A stretch of 36,465 bases of DNA. Source: an uncultured Pelagibacteraceae bacterium. Lineage in GTDB: Bacteria; Pseudomonadota; Alphaproteobacteria; Pelagibacterales; Pelagibacteraceae. How positions within the stretch are numbered: the stretch's first letter is position 1; every line of letters starts with the position of its first letter. A program made the position numbers and the translations under genes. The stretch is taken from contig CACEPH010000006.1 of NCBI GenBank assembly GCA_902561465.1, positions 1 through 36,465 of the forward strand, in the 5' to 3' direction. This document shows positions 1-8,214 of this stretch, one piece after another. The notes beneath the pieces are model-generated. The model was not told the origin of the DNA and made no database searches. It saw only the letters and a list, made by a program, of their open reading frames with translations.

Positions 1-937
1 GGCCCGTGATTAAGTATTTTAATTCCGTTTCATAGTTTTTTGACTTACGTTCATACATAGCTAACAGATAATTTCCAAAAACTTCATTAATTTTTATTTT
101 TTCTTTATGTTCTTTACTTTTTAAAATTTTAATAATTTTATCTTTTAAATCAGAATCTAAAATTTCTTTTTTTAGTTCACTTAAATAATAAACATGAGCC
201 AAATTTTCTGGCTCATATTTTAATGCCATTTCGTGAGATTTAATTGCTTCATCAAATTTACCTAAATTTTTAAAAGTTAGTGCTAAATTATGGTGAGCTC
301 CAGCATGACTATCTTTTACTTTCACAGCATTTTTATATGAACTGATTGCATTGTGATGATCGTTCAATGCATTAAATACTAAGCCAAGATTATTATGAGC
401 GTTCCAAAGATTTGGATTTATTTCGATGGCTTTCTGATAGTTGCTAACTGCATCGTTAAATTCTTTTAAATCAGCATGTACATTAGCAAGCCAAAAATAT
501 GCAAGCGCATAATTCTTTTGGATATCAACTGTTTTTTTAAAATAACTTTTTGCTTTTTTAAGATCGTTAAGTTTATAGAAAGTTAATCCCAGATTGTAGT
601 GAGCATTTATGTGTTTTGGAACTATTTTCAACACCTTATTATAATAATTTATTGCTTCATCAAATTTACCTAACTCTTTGTAAACTGTTGCTAAATTATG
701 TATTGCGGATGTATTATTTTTTTCTATTTCGATTGCTTTAGTTAGTAATTCTTTTGCTTTAATAAAATCTCCCTTAATAGCTGCAAGAGTTGCCAACATA
801 GACATTGAACCAAAATGATTAGGATCAATACTTAATATTTTATAACAATAAATTTCTGAAGTTTTAAAATCTTTTTTATTGTAAAAATTTAATGCTTCTT
901 CAAAAATTTCTTTTAGAGAACCGCCATTTTTTTTCAT
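1..937 (-). CDS. TPR-repeat protein, C-terminus cut by window start
   Basis: The ATG at 937 opens a frame that stays open to base 1, giving 312 visible residues; the stop lies outside the window. The protein is a run of about eight 34-residue tetratricopeptide repeats with typical spacing, for example NLATVYKELGKFDEAINYY and NNLGLVFNALNDHHNAISSY, and has no signal peptide. TPRs are protein-interaction scaffolds. In SAR11-type genomes such N-terminal arrays are often followed by a sulfotransferase domain. The last visible residues (MYERKSKNYETELKYLITG) resemble the junction before such a domain, but the domain itself is not in view, so that is inference. The gene is divergent from ogt across a 52-bp spacer. 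Confidence 0.85.
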   Translation of the reverse strand, partial: MKKNGGSLKEIFEEALNFYNKKDFKTSEIYCYKILSIDPNHFGSMSMLATLAAIKGDFIKAKELLTKAIEIEKNNTSAIHNLATVYKELGKFDEAINYYNKVLKIVPKHINAHYNLGLTFYKLNDLKKAKSYFKKTVDIQKNYALAYFWLANVHADLKEFNDAVSNYQKAIEINPNLWNAHNNLGLVFNALNDHHNAISSYKNAVKVKDSHAGAHHNLALTFKNLGKFDEAIKSHEMALKYEPENLAHVYYLSELKKEILDSDLKDKIIKILKSKEHKEKIKINEVFGNYLLAMYERKSKNYETELKYLITG

Positions 938-989
938 CACTAATTAATATATTTAATTTTTATGTTTTTTGATATGTTTATACTAAAAA

Positions 990-1436
990 ATGATAAGACA
1001 AATTTCAATTAAAACAAAATTTGGGTGGATTACAGCCTTTGAGGAAAAAGATAAGATCATCAAGGTTAAATTTGGTAAATTTAAAAATATATCATCTAGC
1101 AAAAATTTAAAAAAATTTAGACACAGTTTGAATAACTTTTTTGCAAAAAAGGACAAATCTATTAAATTTAAATATTTGCTGAAAGGCAGCGCAATTCAAA
1201 AAAAGGTTTGGAGAGAGCTAAATAAAATAAAGTTTGGAAATACAAAAACTTATGGAGAAATTGCAAAAAAATATAATTTATCACCACGTCATGTAGGTAA
1301 AATATGCGGTCAAAATAAAATTGTTTTAGCCATACCCTGTCATAGAGTTATTAGATCTGACGGTACTGTTGGTGGTTTTTCTGGCTTAGGGGGGGCTATT
1401 TTAAAAAAGAAATTATTAGCTTTTGAAAAAACTTAA
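990..1436 (+). CDS. ogt: Methylated-DNA--protein-cysteine S-methyltransferase
   Basis: Suicide repair protein that moves the alkyl group of O6-alkylguanine (and O4-alkylthymine) in DNA to its own cysteine. The 148 residues contain the family active site AIPCHRVI with acceptor Cys117, the helix-turn-helix segment with the 'arginine finger' Arg100 ([12 protein letters not shown]), and the closing GGFSGLGGA loop. The length matches short bacterial Ogt/MGMT proteins without the Ada N-terminal domain. A run of seven G (1389-1395) lies in the codons after the active site. The stop codon shares the bases TTAA (1433-1436) with the stop of convergent rho. A TATACT -10-like box (979-984) ends 5 bp before the ATG, which may mean a leaderless mRNA. 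Confidence 0.93.
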   Translation: MIRQISIKTKFGWITAFEEKDKIIKVKFGKFKNISSSKNLKKFRHSLNNFFAKKDKSIKFKYLLKGSAIQKKVWRELNKIKFGNTKTYGEIAKKYNLSPRHVGKICGQNKIVLAIPCHRVIRSDGTVGGFSGLGGAILKKKLLAFEKT

Positions 1437-2704
1437 CTTGGTTTATTCATTGAAACAAAAAAATCAGCATTATTCTTTGTACTTCTTAATTTAGATAAAA
1501 GGAATTCAATAGCATCCATTGTTCCCATTGAACTTAATATTTTTCTTAAAACATTCATTTTAAGTAAATCATCATTTTTGAAAAGCAGCTCTTCTCTTCT
1601 TGTACCTGACCTTGTTATATCAATAGCGGGGAAGATTCTTTTGTCAGAAATTTTTCTATCAAGAATTAATTCACTATTTCCAGTTCCTTTAAATTCTTCA
1701 AAAATTACTTCATCCATTCTACTACCAGTGTCTATTAATGCTGTTGAAATAATTGTAAGTGAACCCCCTTGTTCTATGTTCCGAGCTGCACCAAAAAATC
1801 TTTTTGGTCTTTGAAGAGCATTAGCATCGACTCCTCCCGTTAATACTTTTCCAGAACTTGGCACCACTGCATTGTAAGCTCTGCCGAGTCTTGTTATAGA
1901 ATCTAATAAAATAATCACATCTTTTTTATGCTCGGTTAATCGTTTAGCTTTTTCTATAACCATTTCAGCCACAGCTACGTGTCTGGAAGCTGGTTCATCA
2001 AATGTAGAGCTAATTACTTCTCCTTTAACCGATCTTTGCATGTCTGTTACTTCCTCTGGTCTTTCATCGATAAGCAAAACCATTAAATAACATTCAGGAT
2101 GGTTCTGCGCGATGGAATGTGCAATATTTTGTAAAATTATTGTCTTGCCTGCTTTCGGAGGAGAAATTATTAATGATCTTTGCCCTTTCCCAATAGGACT
2201 CACTAAATCTATTAACCTCGCAGTTTGGTCAGGTTTTTTTTCTACTTTTATTTTTTCTATTTCCATTTTTAATTGTTTATCTGGATAGAGTGGTGTCAAA
2301 TTATCAAAAGCGATTTTATTTCTAGCTTTTTCAGGATTATCAAAATTTATTTTATCTACTTTGAGTAAAGCAAAATATCTCTCTTGATCTTTGGGCGCTC
2401 TTATCTCACCTTCAACAGAATCTCCAGTTCTTAAACCAAATTTTCTTATTTGGCTTGGACTAACATATATATCATCAGGTCCTGGTAAATAGTTTGATTC
2501 AATAGCTCTTAAAAAACCAAATCCATCTTGCAAAACTTCAAGGACGCCTCCTCCTGTAATTTGCTCATTTTTTTCTGCAAGTTTTTTTAATATTGCAAAA
2601 AGAATTTCTTGTTTTCTTAAAGTGCTTGGATTTTCAATGCTCAGCTTTTCGGCTTGCGAAATAAGCTCAGCTGGGGTTTTTTTTTTAAGTTCTTCTAAGT
2701 TCAT
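1433..2704 (-). CDS. rho: Transcription termination factor Rho
   Basis: Hexameric RNA-dependent ATPase that terminates transcription. The 423 residues (E. coli has 419) show the N-terminal helical Rho_N domain (about 1-45), the cold-shock-like RNA-binding fold with GFGFLR (61-66), Walker A SPPKAGKT (181-188), Walker B in [12 protein letters not shown] (about 261-272), the Q-loop [15 protein letters not shown] (284-298) and the R-loop GTGNSE (340-345). No insertions or losses are seen. It is the last gene of the leftward haem-gene run, 65 bp after hemJ, and may also have its own promoter (2739-2766). Only one clear intrinsic terminator was found in this window, so much termination here is probably Rho-dependent (inference). 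Confidence 0.98.
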   Translation of the reverse strand: MNLEELKKKTPAELISQAEKLSIENPSTLRKQEILFAILKKLAEKNEQITGGGVLEVLQDGFGFLRAIESNYLPGPDDIYVSPSQIRKFGLRTGDSVEGEIRAPKDQERYFALLKVDKINFDNPEKARNKIAFDNLTPLYPDKQLKMEIEKIKVEKKPDQTARLIDLVSPIGKGQRSLIISPPKAGKTIILQNIAHSIAQNHPECYLMVLLIDERPEEVTDMQRSVKGEVISSTFDEPASRHVAVAEMVIEKAKRLTEHKKDVIILLDSITRLGRAYNAVVPSSGKVLTGGVDANALQRPKRFFGAARNIEQGGSLTIISTALIDTGSRMDEVIFEEFKGTGNSELILDRKISDKRIFPAIDITRSGTRREELLFKNDDLLKMNVLRKILSSMGTMDAIEFLLSKLRSTKNNADFFVSMNKPS

Positions 2705-2738
2705 ATGTTGGTGATTTGTTTCCGAGAGGTGTATGGTT

Positions 2739-2766
2739 AATATAATATCTTTTTATAAAATTACAA
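2739..2766 (-). promoter_or_regulatory. Candidate sigma70 promoter for rho
   Basis: On the minus strand, TTGTAA (2766-2761) and TATATT (2744-2739) are separated by 16 bp, leaving a leader of roughly 25-30 nt before the rho ATG. It sits immediately downstream of the hemJ stop. In such AT-rich DNA a match of this quality can arise by chance. Confidence 0.35.
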
Positions 2767-2769
2767 GTC

Positions 2770-3213
2770 TCATAATGGTTTAAAAACTATGACTAATATT
2801 ATACCTATAAGCAAAACAGTAGGTATTTCGTTGATTATTCTATAAAATTTTGGTGAGTAAGTATTATTATTTTCAGCAAATTTTCTTAAGCATTGGAATA
2901 GAAAGAAGTGATAAATGGTTAAAATGATAACAAAAGCTAACTTTAACTGAAGCCAAACAGAACCTAAATTATCAAAACCGATAGTATGAATTAGTAACAC
3001 ACCAAAAATCCAGGACACAATCATTGCAGGATTCATAATATAAACAAGAAGTCTTCTTTCCATAACTTTAAAGGTTTCTATTAAATCTTCAGATCTATTC
3101 TTTTGTAAAGCTTCGCTATGATAAACAAATATTCTAGGTAAATACAAAAGCCCAGCCATCCAAGAAATCACAGCTATAAGATGAATTGATTTAAGTAGTA
3201 AATATGTATTCAT
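2770..3213 (-). CDS. hemJ: HemJ-type protoporphyrinogen IX oxidase
   Basis: Integral membrane protein of 147 residues, the usual length of the HemJ (UPF0093) family, which oxidises protoporphyrinogen IX to protoporphyrin IX in most Gram-negative bacteria. The N-terminal helix carries the conserved histidine in LKSIHLIAVISWMAGLLYLPR (His11), followed by the MERRLLVYIMNPAMIVSWIFG segment; four hydrophobic helices are visible. The neighbours hemE and hemH supply the steps before and after in the late haem pathway. Its ATG overlaps the stop of the polysaccharide-lyase gene by one base (TAATG), implying translational coupling. Confidence 0.9.
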   Translation of the reverse strand: MNTYLLLKSIHLIAVISWMAGLLYLPRIFVYHSEALQKNRSEDLIETFKVMERRLLVYIMNPAMIVSWIFGVLLIHTIGFDNLGSVWLQLKLAFVIILTIYHFFLFQCLRKFAENNNTYSPKFYRIINEIPTVLLIGIILVIVFKPL

Positions 3214-4091
3214 TATTTAATTTTTTGAATTTCATTTCCATTTACACATCGATAACCAATATGTTCTAATTTAATTTTTTCGCATGTCTTATTAGTTTTT
3301 CTTAGTTCGTCATAATAAATTATTTGTGTTTTATAAAGATCTTTAGAAATAAAATCTTCTTTAAAACCTCCTCTGTATAATCCCCACTTCCAATAAGGTT
3401 TGGAACCTTTCATTTTAGTTTTTCCAGAATGTGTAAGCTTCAGTTGTCCGTTTACCCAAACCTTAAAAAAACCTTTTTCTTTTTTATCTGTCCAATTAAC
3501 ATGAACAATAATATCGTTCCACTTACCTAAAACTTCTTTTTCTGATAAAAGTTGTAAAACATTATATTTTGAACCGTAACTTCTTTTCGCCAATTTATTT
3601 GGGTTTCCCATTCTATAATCTATACAGAGCCAATAACCACCTGCATGATCCCAAAACATAAAAATTGGAAAATCATCTTTTCCATTTGTATGATCTTGAT
3701 GAAATTGAGAAGCAACAAGCCAACCACGACCACTGAAATGTTTGTGTTCTTTAGGAAAATAAATTGACCAAGCATACCAATACTCTCCTGATGAAACAGG
3801 TTTATTCATAAGTTCCCATCGTTCTGCATCATTTTTGCAATCACTATATCCTCCTTTACTTTTACCACAATCACCCGGTCTGACTTCAAACTTCATGCTC
3901 ATTTCTCCTGCTCTTACGGGATGGCCATCTTCTGCCTTAACTTTCTTAAATCCATATTTTTTTTTATGGGATACTGAAGAGACTTTAGCTTTCAAACCTA
4001 TTCCTAAATCTTTTGAAAGTGAAATATTTTTTGCTTGTAATGGATTAACGAGCAACAAACTAAAAAATAAAATTCCTAAAAGTTTTTTCAT
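3213..4091 (-). CDS. Secreted polysaccharide lyase (heparin lyase I-like)
   Basis: The 292 residues begin with a clear Sec signal peptide (KKLLGILFFSLLLVNPLQA, cleavage likely after Ala20). The mature part resembles the Pfam 'Polysaccharide lyase' family (PF14099, related to heparin lyase I and alginate lyases): an AERWEL segment, the beta-strand YWYAWSIYFP, WLVASQFHQDH with candidate catalytic residues, and GKWNDIIVHVNWT, all typical of a beta-jelly-roll lyase. Two cysteines in DCGKSKGGYSDC could form a disulfide, fitting a periplasmic or extracellular site. The substrate cannot be read from the sequence. It lies in the haem run between the PhyH gene (start right after, no spacer) and hemJ (1-nt overlap), an unusual place for a carbohydrate enzyme. 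Confidence 0.75.
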   Translation of the reverse strand: MKKLLGILFFSLLLVNPLQAKNISLSKDLGIGLKAKVSSVSHKKKYGFKKVKAEDGHPVRAGEMSMKFEVRPGDCGKSKGGYSDCKNDAERWELMNKPVSSGEYWYAWSIYFPKEHKHFSGRGWLVASQFHQDHTNGKDDFPIFMFWDHAGGYWLCIDYRMGNPNKLAKRSYGSKYNVLQLLSEKEVLGKWNDIIVHVNWTDKKEKGFFKVWVNGQLKLTHSGKTKMKGSKPYWKWGLYRGGFKEDFISKDLYKTQIIYYDELRKTNKTCEKIKLEHIGYRCVNGNEIQKIK

Positions 4092-4919
4092 TTAATATTT
4101 TCCTACTTTTTTAGCATCTTTGTAAAAGATTTTAGATAGCTCCTCATTTGCTTTATTTTTAAAAATTATGTCACTTTTATTCATTAATTCAACTGGCCTT
4201 TTTGCGTGTTCGTGATACTTAAATGAATCTTCTCCTCTTGCTTGCTGCACAAAAATCTTACCTAGTACTTGATCAACATTCGCTCCTATATAGCTTTGAA
4301 TAACAAACCCAATTCTTCTTTGATTACTTTTATTCGATCCTGACCCATGAACTATCATTGGATGATGAAGAGATAATTGGCCAGCCTTAAGTATGTTGGG
4401 TGTGGTTTTTTCAATTGGAACATTTTGAACGGTTTGACCACGTGTTAATAAATTATTTTCATCATATGTATCTTTGTGATCTTTAATTTTTTCTTTATGA
4501 GATCCCGACCACATTCTCATACATCCATTTTCTTCATTAGCGTCGGTAATAGCTAGCCACGCTGTTACCCAATTATAGGGTTCAAAGCCAATGTACTTTG
4601 CATCTTGATGCCAGCTTACAAAACCCTTTTTGTCTGGGTCTTTAATAAATAGCGTAGTTCCACCAACTAAAATATCTTTACCAATAATACTTTCTACAGC
4701 ATCCAAAATTTTAAAATTATGACAAACTTGATCAAAAATGGGCGATATGTAATGAACATTATTTCTTCCTAATCCAATTAATTCATTGGGCCATTTCTTT
4801 TCAATGTATTCGATTTCTTTTTTAATTTCTGCTGCTTCTTCTAATGATAAAACATTTATAGGTGAAACAAATCCATTATCATTATAATCTTTCAGTTGTT
4901 TTGCATTTAAAGCACTCAT
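4092..4919 (-). CDS. Phytanoyl-CoA dioxygenase (PhyH) family protein
   Basis: Predicted Fe(II)/2-oxoglutarate-dependent oxygenase of 275 residues. The iron-binding facial triad is visible: His104-x-Asp106 in VSWHQDAKY and the distal His191 in HHPMIVHGSGSNKS, with Arg201/Arg202 after it as the 2-oxoglutarate-binding arginine. The spacing and the AGQLSLHHPMIVHGSGSN segment fit PhyH rather than other 2OG families. The substrate is unknown; PhyH members act on acyl-CoAs, ectoine, phosphonates and others. The ATG overlaps the stop of the 59-residue ORF upstream (ATGA), and its stop abuts the lyase start. Confidence 0.87.
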   Translation of the reverse strand: MSALNAKQLKDYNDNGFVSPINVLSLEEAAEIKKEIEYIEKKWPNELIGLGRNNVHYISPIFDQVCHNFKILDAVESIIGKDILVGGTTLFIKDPDKKGFVSWHQDAKYIGFEPYNWVTAWLAITDANEENGCMRMWSGSHKEKIKDHKDTYDENNLLTRGQTVQNVPIEKTTPNILKAGQLSLHHPMIVHGSGSNKSNQRRIGFVIQSYIGANVDQVLGKIFVQQARGEDSFKYHEHAKRPVELMNKSDIIFKNKANEELSKIFYKDAKKVGKY

Positions 4920-5095
4920 TTTTCATATAATTTTTTAATTTTATTTCTAAATTCTTCGTCCACTGTAAACGAACAGCCGCTTTGGGTATGTGTGCTAATT
5001 CCATTTTTATGATATTCATTTAAATGATCAAGAAACTCTTTTAAATTAACTTCTAGAGATTTTCCACTGTCATCTTTTAAAATTGTTTTTTTCAT
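4916..5095 (-). CDS. Small ORF (59 residues) linking hemH to the PhyH gene
   Basis: An ATG at 5095 overlaps the hemH stop as ATGA, and the frame ends with TGA at 4918-4916, which overlaps the ATG of the PhyH gene again as ATGA. The 59-residue product begins MKKTILKDDSGKSLEV and contains NGISTHTQSGCSFTVDEEF with a single cysteine; it is soluble and fairly charged, with no signal peptide. I do not recognise a family. The exact fit between two genes with 4-nt overlaps on both sides, in an otherwise unexplained 172-bp gap, argues that it is a real translated gene. Confidence 0.75.
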   Translation of the reverse strand: MKKTILKDDSGKSLEVNLKEFLDHLNEYHKNGISTHTQSGCSFTVDEEFRNKIKKLYEK

Positions 5096-6102
5096 TTACA
5101 TGGACACTTTATAAATTTATTTGGGCACATCACAGATGAAACAAAATTTCCTTTTGTTTCTTTTTGCAAAACTAACTCTGAAAGCCCATTGATAAAGCTT
5201 TCCTCTATGCCTAATGCTGGTACTCTTTTGTAAAAACTGCAACCGTTTTTTTCTGCTAATTTTTTATACTCTATGTCTAATTCTACTAGGGTTTCCGAGT
5301 GTTCTGAAACAAAAGCGACAGGGACTATGACAATTCCCTTTTTTTCTTTGGAATATTTTATAATTATGTCGTCTGTAGATGGTCCAATCCATTTAAGAGG
5401 GCCTACACGACTTTGGTAGCTTATTATATAGTCTGGATTTTCATTCGTTAGTTTTGACATTATTCCTTCAACAGTTTTCTCTACCTGCCATTGATAAGGA
5501 TCACCTTTTTTAATTTTAATTTCGGGCAAACCGTGAGCAGAGAAAAGTAGCTTAAAATCTTTAATTTCTAAATTTTTTATTGTTTTTTTAATGAGATTAG
5601 CGTGTGAATGCAAAAAATTATTTTCTGTTGGATAGCAACAAATGATTTTAGTTTTAACTTTATAATTTTCTTTTTTACATAAATCGTTCCACTCTTTAAT
5701 AGAAGATCCGGAAGTTGAAGCTGAATATTGAGGATATAAAGGTAAGAGAACTATTTCCTCGGGACCATATTCTTTAACTTTTTTTATTACATCGGCAGCT
5801 CGCGGATGCCAACAACGCATAATAACAAAACATTTATAATCTCCTTTGCTTAATAAACTATTTTCTAAACTTTTTGCTTGATGTTGTGTTAATTCAAGAA
5901 TTGGTGATTTATTTCCAATTTCTTTATAAATATTTTTTGCAATTGGTGTTCTCCTTTTCGAAATAAATTTTGCTAAAGGATATCTTAAAAAAGAAGGAAT
6001 GCTAATTATTGCTGGATCATTAAACAAATTAAAAAGAAATGGCTCAACATTTTCTAATTTATCTGGCCCTCCTAGGTTAAATAAAATAACCGCTTTTTTC
6101 AT
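5092..6102 (-). CDS. hemH: Ferrochelatase
   Basis: Inserts Fe2+ into protoporphyrin IX, the last step of protohaem synthesis. The 336 residues start with the family signature VILFNLGGPD, and carry the catalytic FSAHGLPE (His190), the YQSRVGPLKWIGPSTDD segment and VAFVSEHSETLVELDIEY (Glu270), the metal/porphyrin proton-relay region. Three cysteines near the C-terminus (Cys326, Cys333, Cys335) and Cys155/156 resemble the ligand set of [2Fe-2S] ferrochelatases known from Caulobacter, but the spacing would need checking. The gene begins one base after hemE ends and overlaps the next small ORF by 4 nt. Confidence 0.97.
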   Translation of the reverse strand: MKKAVILFNLGGPDKLENVEPFLFNLFNDPAIISIPSFLRYPLAKFISKRRTPIAKNIYKEIGNKSPILELTQHQAKSLENSLLSKGDYKCFVIMRCWHPRAADVIKKVKEYGPEEIVLLPLYPQYSASTSGSSIKEWNDLCKKENYKVKTKIICCYPTENNFLHSHANLIKKTIKNLEIKDFKLLFSAHGLPEIKIKKGDPYQWQVEKTVEGIMSKLTNENPDYIISYQSRVGPLKWIGPSTDDIIIKYSKEKKGIVIVPVAFVSEHSETLVELDIEYKKLAEKNGCSFYKRVPALGIEESFINGLSELVLQKETKGNFVSSVMCPNKFIKCPCK

Positions 6103-6103
6103 T

Positions 6104-7114
6104 TTATTTTTTTTTTCTTACTATTTGAATCACATATTCTATTGTTTCAGGTTTGATTTCTGGCAACACGCCGTGCCCTAAGTTAAATATGTAGGGATAA
6201 TTTTCAAATACATTAAGATATTTTTCAGTACTTTCTTTGATTGCTTCTTTATCACTTAATAATATTTTGGGATCTAACCCTCCTTGCACAGGAATGCCGT
6301 CCAGTTTTTCCTTTAGGTGTTGTGGATTAACTTCATAATCAATGCTTATACAGTCAGGCCTAACCTCTCTACAAAAATCAATGTAATTTTCTCCAATTCC
6401 TTTTGGAAAGCAAATTGATGGAATATTTTTAGATTTAATGTGTTCAACAATTGTTGAAATAGGTTTGTAACAATAATTTTGTAATTCTTTTTTAGGTAAC
6501 AATCCGGCCCAAGAGTCAAATATTTGTATTATGTTGGCGCCTGCATCAATTTGTTTATCAATGTGCAAACATATTATTTCTACTATTTTTTTTAATAATT
6601 TATTAATTGTAGTTTTGTCTTTATTAATATTATTAAAATCAAAACCATTTTTTGGCGAGCCTTTATTAAGCATATATAATAATAAAGTCCACGGCGCCCC
6701 AACAAATCCTATAAGTTCTTTGTCTTTTAAATCTTCCTTTACTTTTTCTATTCCTTTGTAAACAGGTAATAATTTTTGAATAAAATCATCTAAATTTGTA
6801 TTAACTATATTATCTAAATTTAAATCTCCCAATATCGGGCCGATACCTTTTTTAAATTCTACTTGTTGGCCAAGACCGTAAGGGATCATTAAAATATCAG
6901 AAAAAATTATAGCCGCATCTAAATCAAATCTTTTAAGTGGCTGTAGTGTAATTTCTTTTACTAAATCTGGATTTAAACATAATTTAATAAAATCATTATT
7001 TTTTTTTCTTATTGCTCTAAATTCTGGCAAATATCTACCAGCCTGTCGCATAAACCATATAGGTACGTAAGACGTTTTTTTTCCTTTAATGCATGCCTTT
7101 AATGTATCTTTCAT
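6104..7114 (-). CDS. hemE: Uroporphyrinogen decarboxylase
   Basis: Decarboxylates the four acetate side chains of uroporphyrinogen III to give coproporphyrinogen III. The 336-residue protein shows the family signature PIWFMRQAGRYLPEFR (18-33), the catalytic aspartate in AIIFSDIL (Asp73), GFVGAPWTLL, the GGLDP motif and the late histidine in NLGHGVLPE (His314). Length is standard. It is the first gene of the leftward haem run and borders the presumed replication origin, as hemE does in Caulobacter. Confidence 0.97.
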   Translation of the reverse strand: MKDTLKACIKGKKTSYVPIWFMRQAGRYLPEFRAIRKKNNDFIKLCLNPDLVKEITLQPLKRFDLDAAIIFSDILMIPYGLGQQVEFKKGIGPILGDLNLDNIVNTNLDDFIQKLLPVYKGIEKVKEDLKDKELIGFVGAPWTLLLYMLNKGSPKNGFDFNNINKDKTTINKLLKKIVEIICLHIDKQIDAGANIIQIFDSWAGLLPKKELQNYCYKPISTIVEHIKSKNIPSICFPKGIGENYIDFCREVRPDCISIDYEVNPQHLKEKLDGIPVQGGLDPKILLSDKEAIKESTEKYLNVFENYPYIFNLGHGVLPEIKPETIEYVIQIVRKKK

Positions 7115-7392
7115 TAATATCTTATATATAAAAGTTAGTATTAGTATTATCCTATGTTAATAACGTTATTAATTAGTTGTGTACAGTTTATCCATTAAAC
7201 CTGTTATTAATGTATATTATAAATTATTGATTTAATTGCATATGTTACATTTTGTTAATTTATATAATAATCTGTTTATATTTTACTAACGTATATAACT
7301 TACTTAAATTACTGTTGATTTTTCTTAACAACATTAATTTTTTTAAAAAAATGTACTAATATTCTTTAAATTAATAATTTATTAACAACGTT
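7115..7392. other. Probable chromosomal replication origin (oriC)
   Basis: A 278-bp spacer, the longest in the window and extremely AT-rich, between divergent hemE (left) and the PPDK-regulator gene (right). The Caulobacter crescentus origin maps between hemE and the same conserved gene, and a related arrangement is known in Rickettsia. Degenerate DnaA-box-like sequences are visible: TTATCCATT (7188-7196) and TTATCCTAT (7147-7155), each 7 or fewer of 9 matches to TTATCCACA. A perfect 16-bp palindrome TTAATAACGTTATTAA (7157-7172) and an imperfect copy of its half (7382-7394) bracket the region. No perfect DnaA box was seen, so the call rests mainly on synteny and gene orientation. Confidence 0.6.
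7157..7172. repeat. 16-bp perfect palindrome in the oriC candidate
   Basis: TTAATAACGTTATTAA equals its own reverse complement. The 13-mer TTAAYAACGTTAT recurs at 7157-7169 and 7382-7394, the second copy running into the start codon of the PPDK-regulator gene. The outer TTAA half-sites recall CtrA-type sites (TTAA-N7-TTAA), but the spacing here is 8, so this is only a resemblance. Confidence 0.6.
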
Positions 7393-8214
7393 ATGAACAA
7401 GATTTACCAAGTTTATCAAGTCTCTGATTCAACTGGAGAAACTCTAGATAGGATATTTACAGCACTTAAAGCTCAATTTTCTAATTTTGAGAGTAAAACT
7501 ATTCATTATTCTTTTACCAGGACAAAAAATCAGATAGATAAAATTATATCTAAATCTTTATCAGAAAAAAATGTAATAATTTTATATACGATTGTAGATA
7601 GCAATCTTTCTAAATATCTAGTTTCAGAAACAAAAAAAAATAATATACCTAGTTTTGAGGTTTTAGGAAATTTAATTACTGATTTTTCAAAACTACTTAA
7701 GCAAGAAGCTACACGTATACCAAGTGGTCAACACGCTTTAGATAAAGAATATTATAAAAGAATTGAAGCTGTCCAATTTACCATGTCACATGATGATGGA
7801 AAAATAGTGAATGATCTGAACAAATCAGATGTCATTTTGGTAGGAGTAAGTAGAACAAGTAAAACACCTACTTCAATGTATCTGGCAAACAGGGGTTATA
7901 AAGTTTCAAATATACCTATTATTCCTAACAAGAATCTACCAGAAGCACTTATAGAAAGTTGTAAAAAAACATTTGTCGTGGGTCTAGTTTGTGACACAAA
8001 TAGATTATTAGATGTTAGGAGAAATAGAATCCATTCTATGCACGAAGATAGACCTGGAGACTATACAAACGAAGAGGAAATTTTGAAAGAATTAGAAAAT
8101 TCTAAAAAATTATTTAGAAAATTCAATTGGCCCATTATTGATGTAACCCGCAAGTCCGTGGAAGAAACAGCGGCATCAATTATTAAAATATTAGACATAT
8201 TAAATTCTAAATGA
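7393..8214 (+). CDS. Pyruvate, phosphate dikinase regulatory protein (PPSR/DUF299)
   Basis: Bifunctional serine/threonine kinase and Pi-dependent phosphorylase that switches PPDK (or PEP synthase) off and on by ADP-dependent phosphorylation. The 273 residues begin with the family hallmark YQVYQVSDSTGETLDRI and contain the nucleotide-binding loop GVSRTSKTP (151-159), MSHDDGK (131-137) and the late RIHSMHEDRPGDY segment. Length is standard. Its orthologue borders the Caulobacter origin opposite hemE, exactly as here. The stop overlaps the start of maf by 4 nt (ATGA). Confidence 0.93.
   Translation: MNKIYQVYQVSDSTGETLDRIFTALKAQFSNFESKTIHYSFTRTKNQIDKIISKSLSEKNVIILYTIVDSNLSKYLVSETKKNNIPSFEVLGNLITDFSKLLKQEATRIPSGQHALDKEYYKRIEAVQFTMSHDDGKIVNDLNKSDVILVGVSRTSKTPTSMYLANRGYKVSNIPIIPNKNLPEALIESCKKTFVVGLVCDTNRLLDVRRNRIHSMHEDRPGDYTNEEEILKELENSKKLFRKFNWPIIDVTRKSVEETAASIIKILDILNSK

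Noticed and set aside
7178-7186. TGTGTACAG as a reverse DnaA box in the origin spacer
   Set aside because: Only 6 of 9 positions match TGTGGATAA, which is expected by chance in a spacer of this length.
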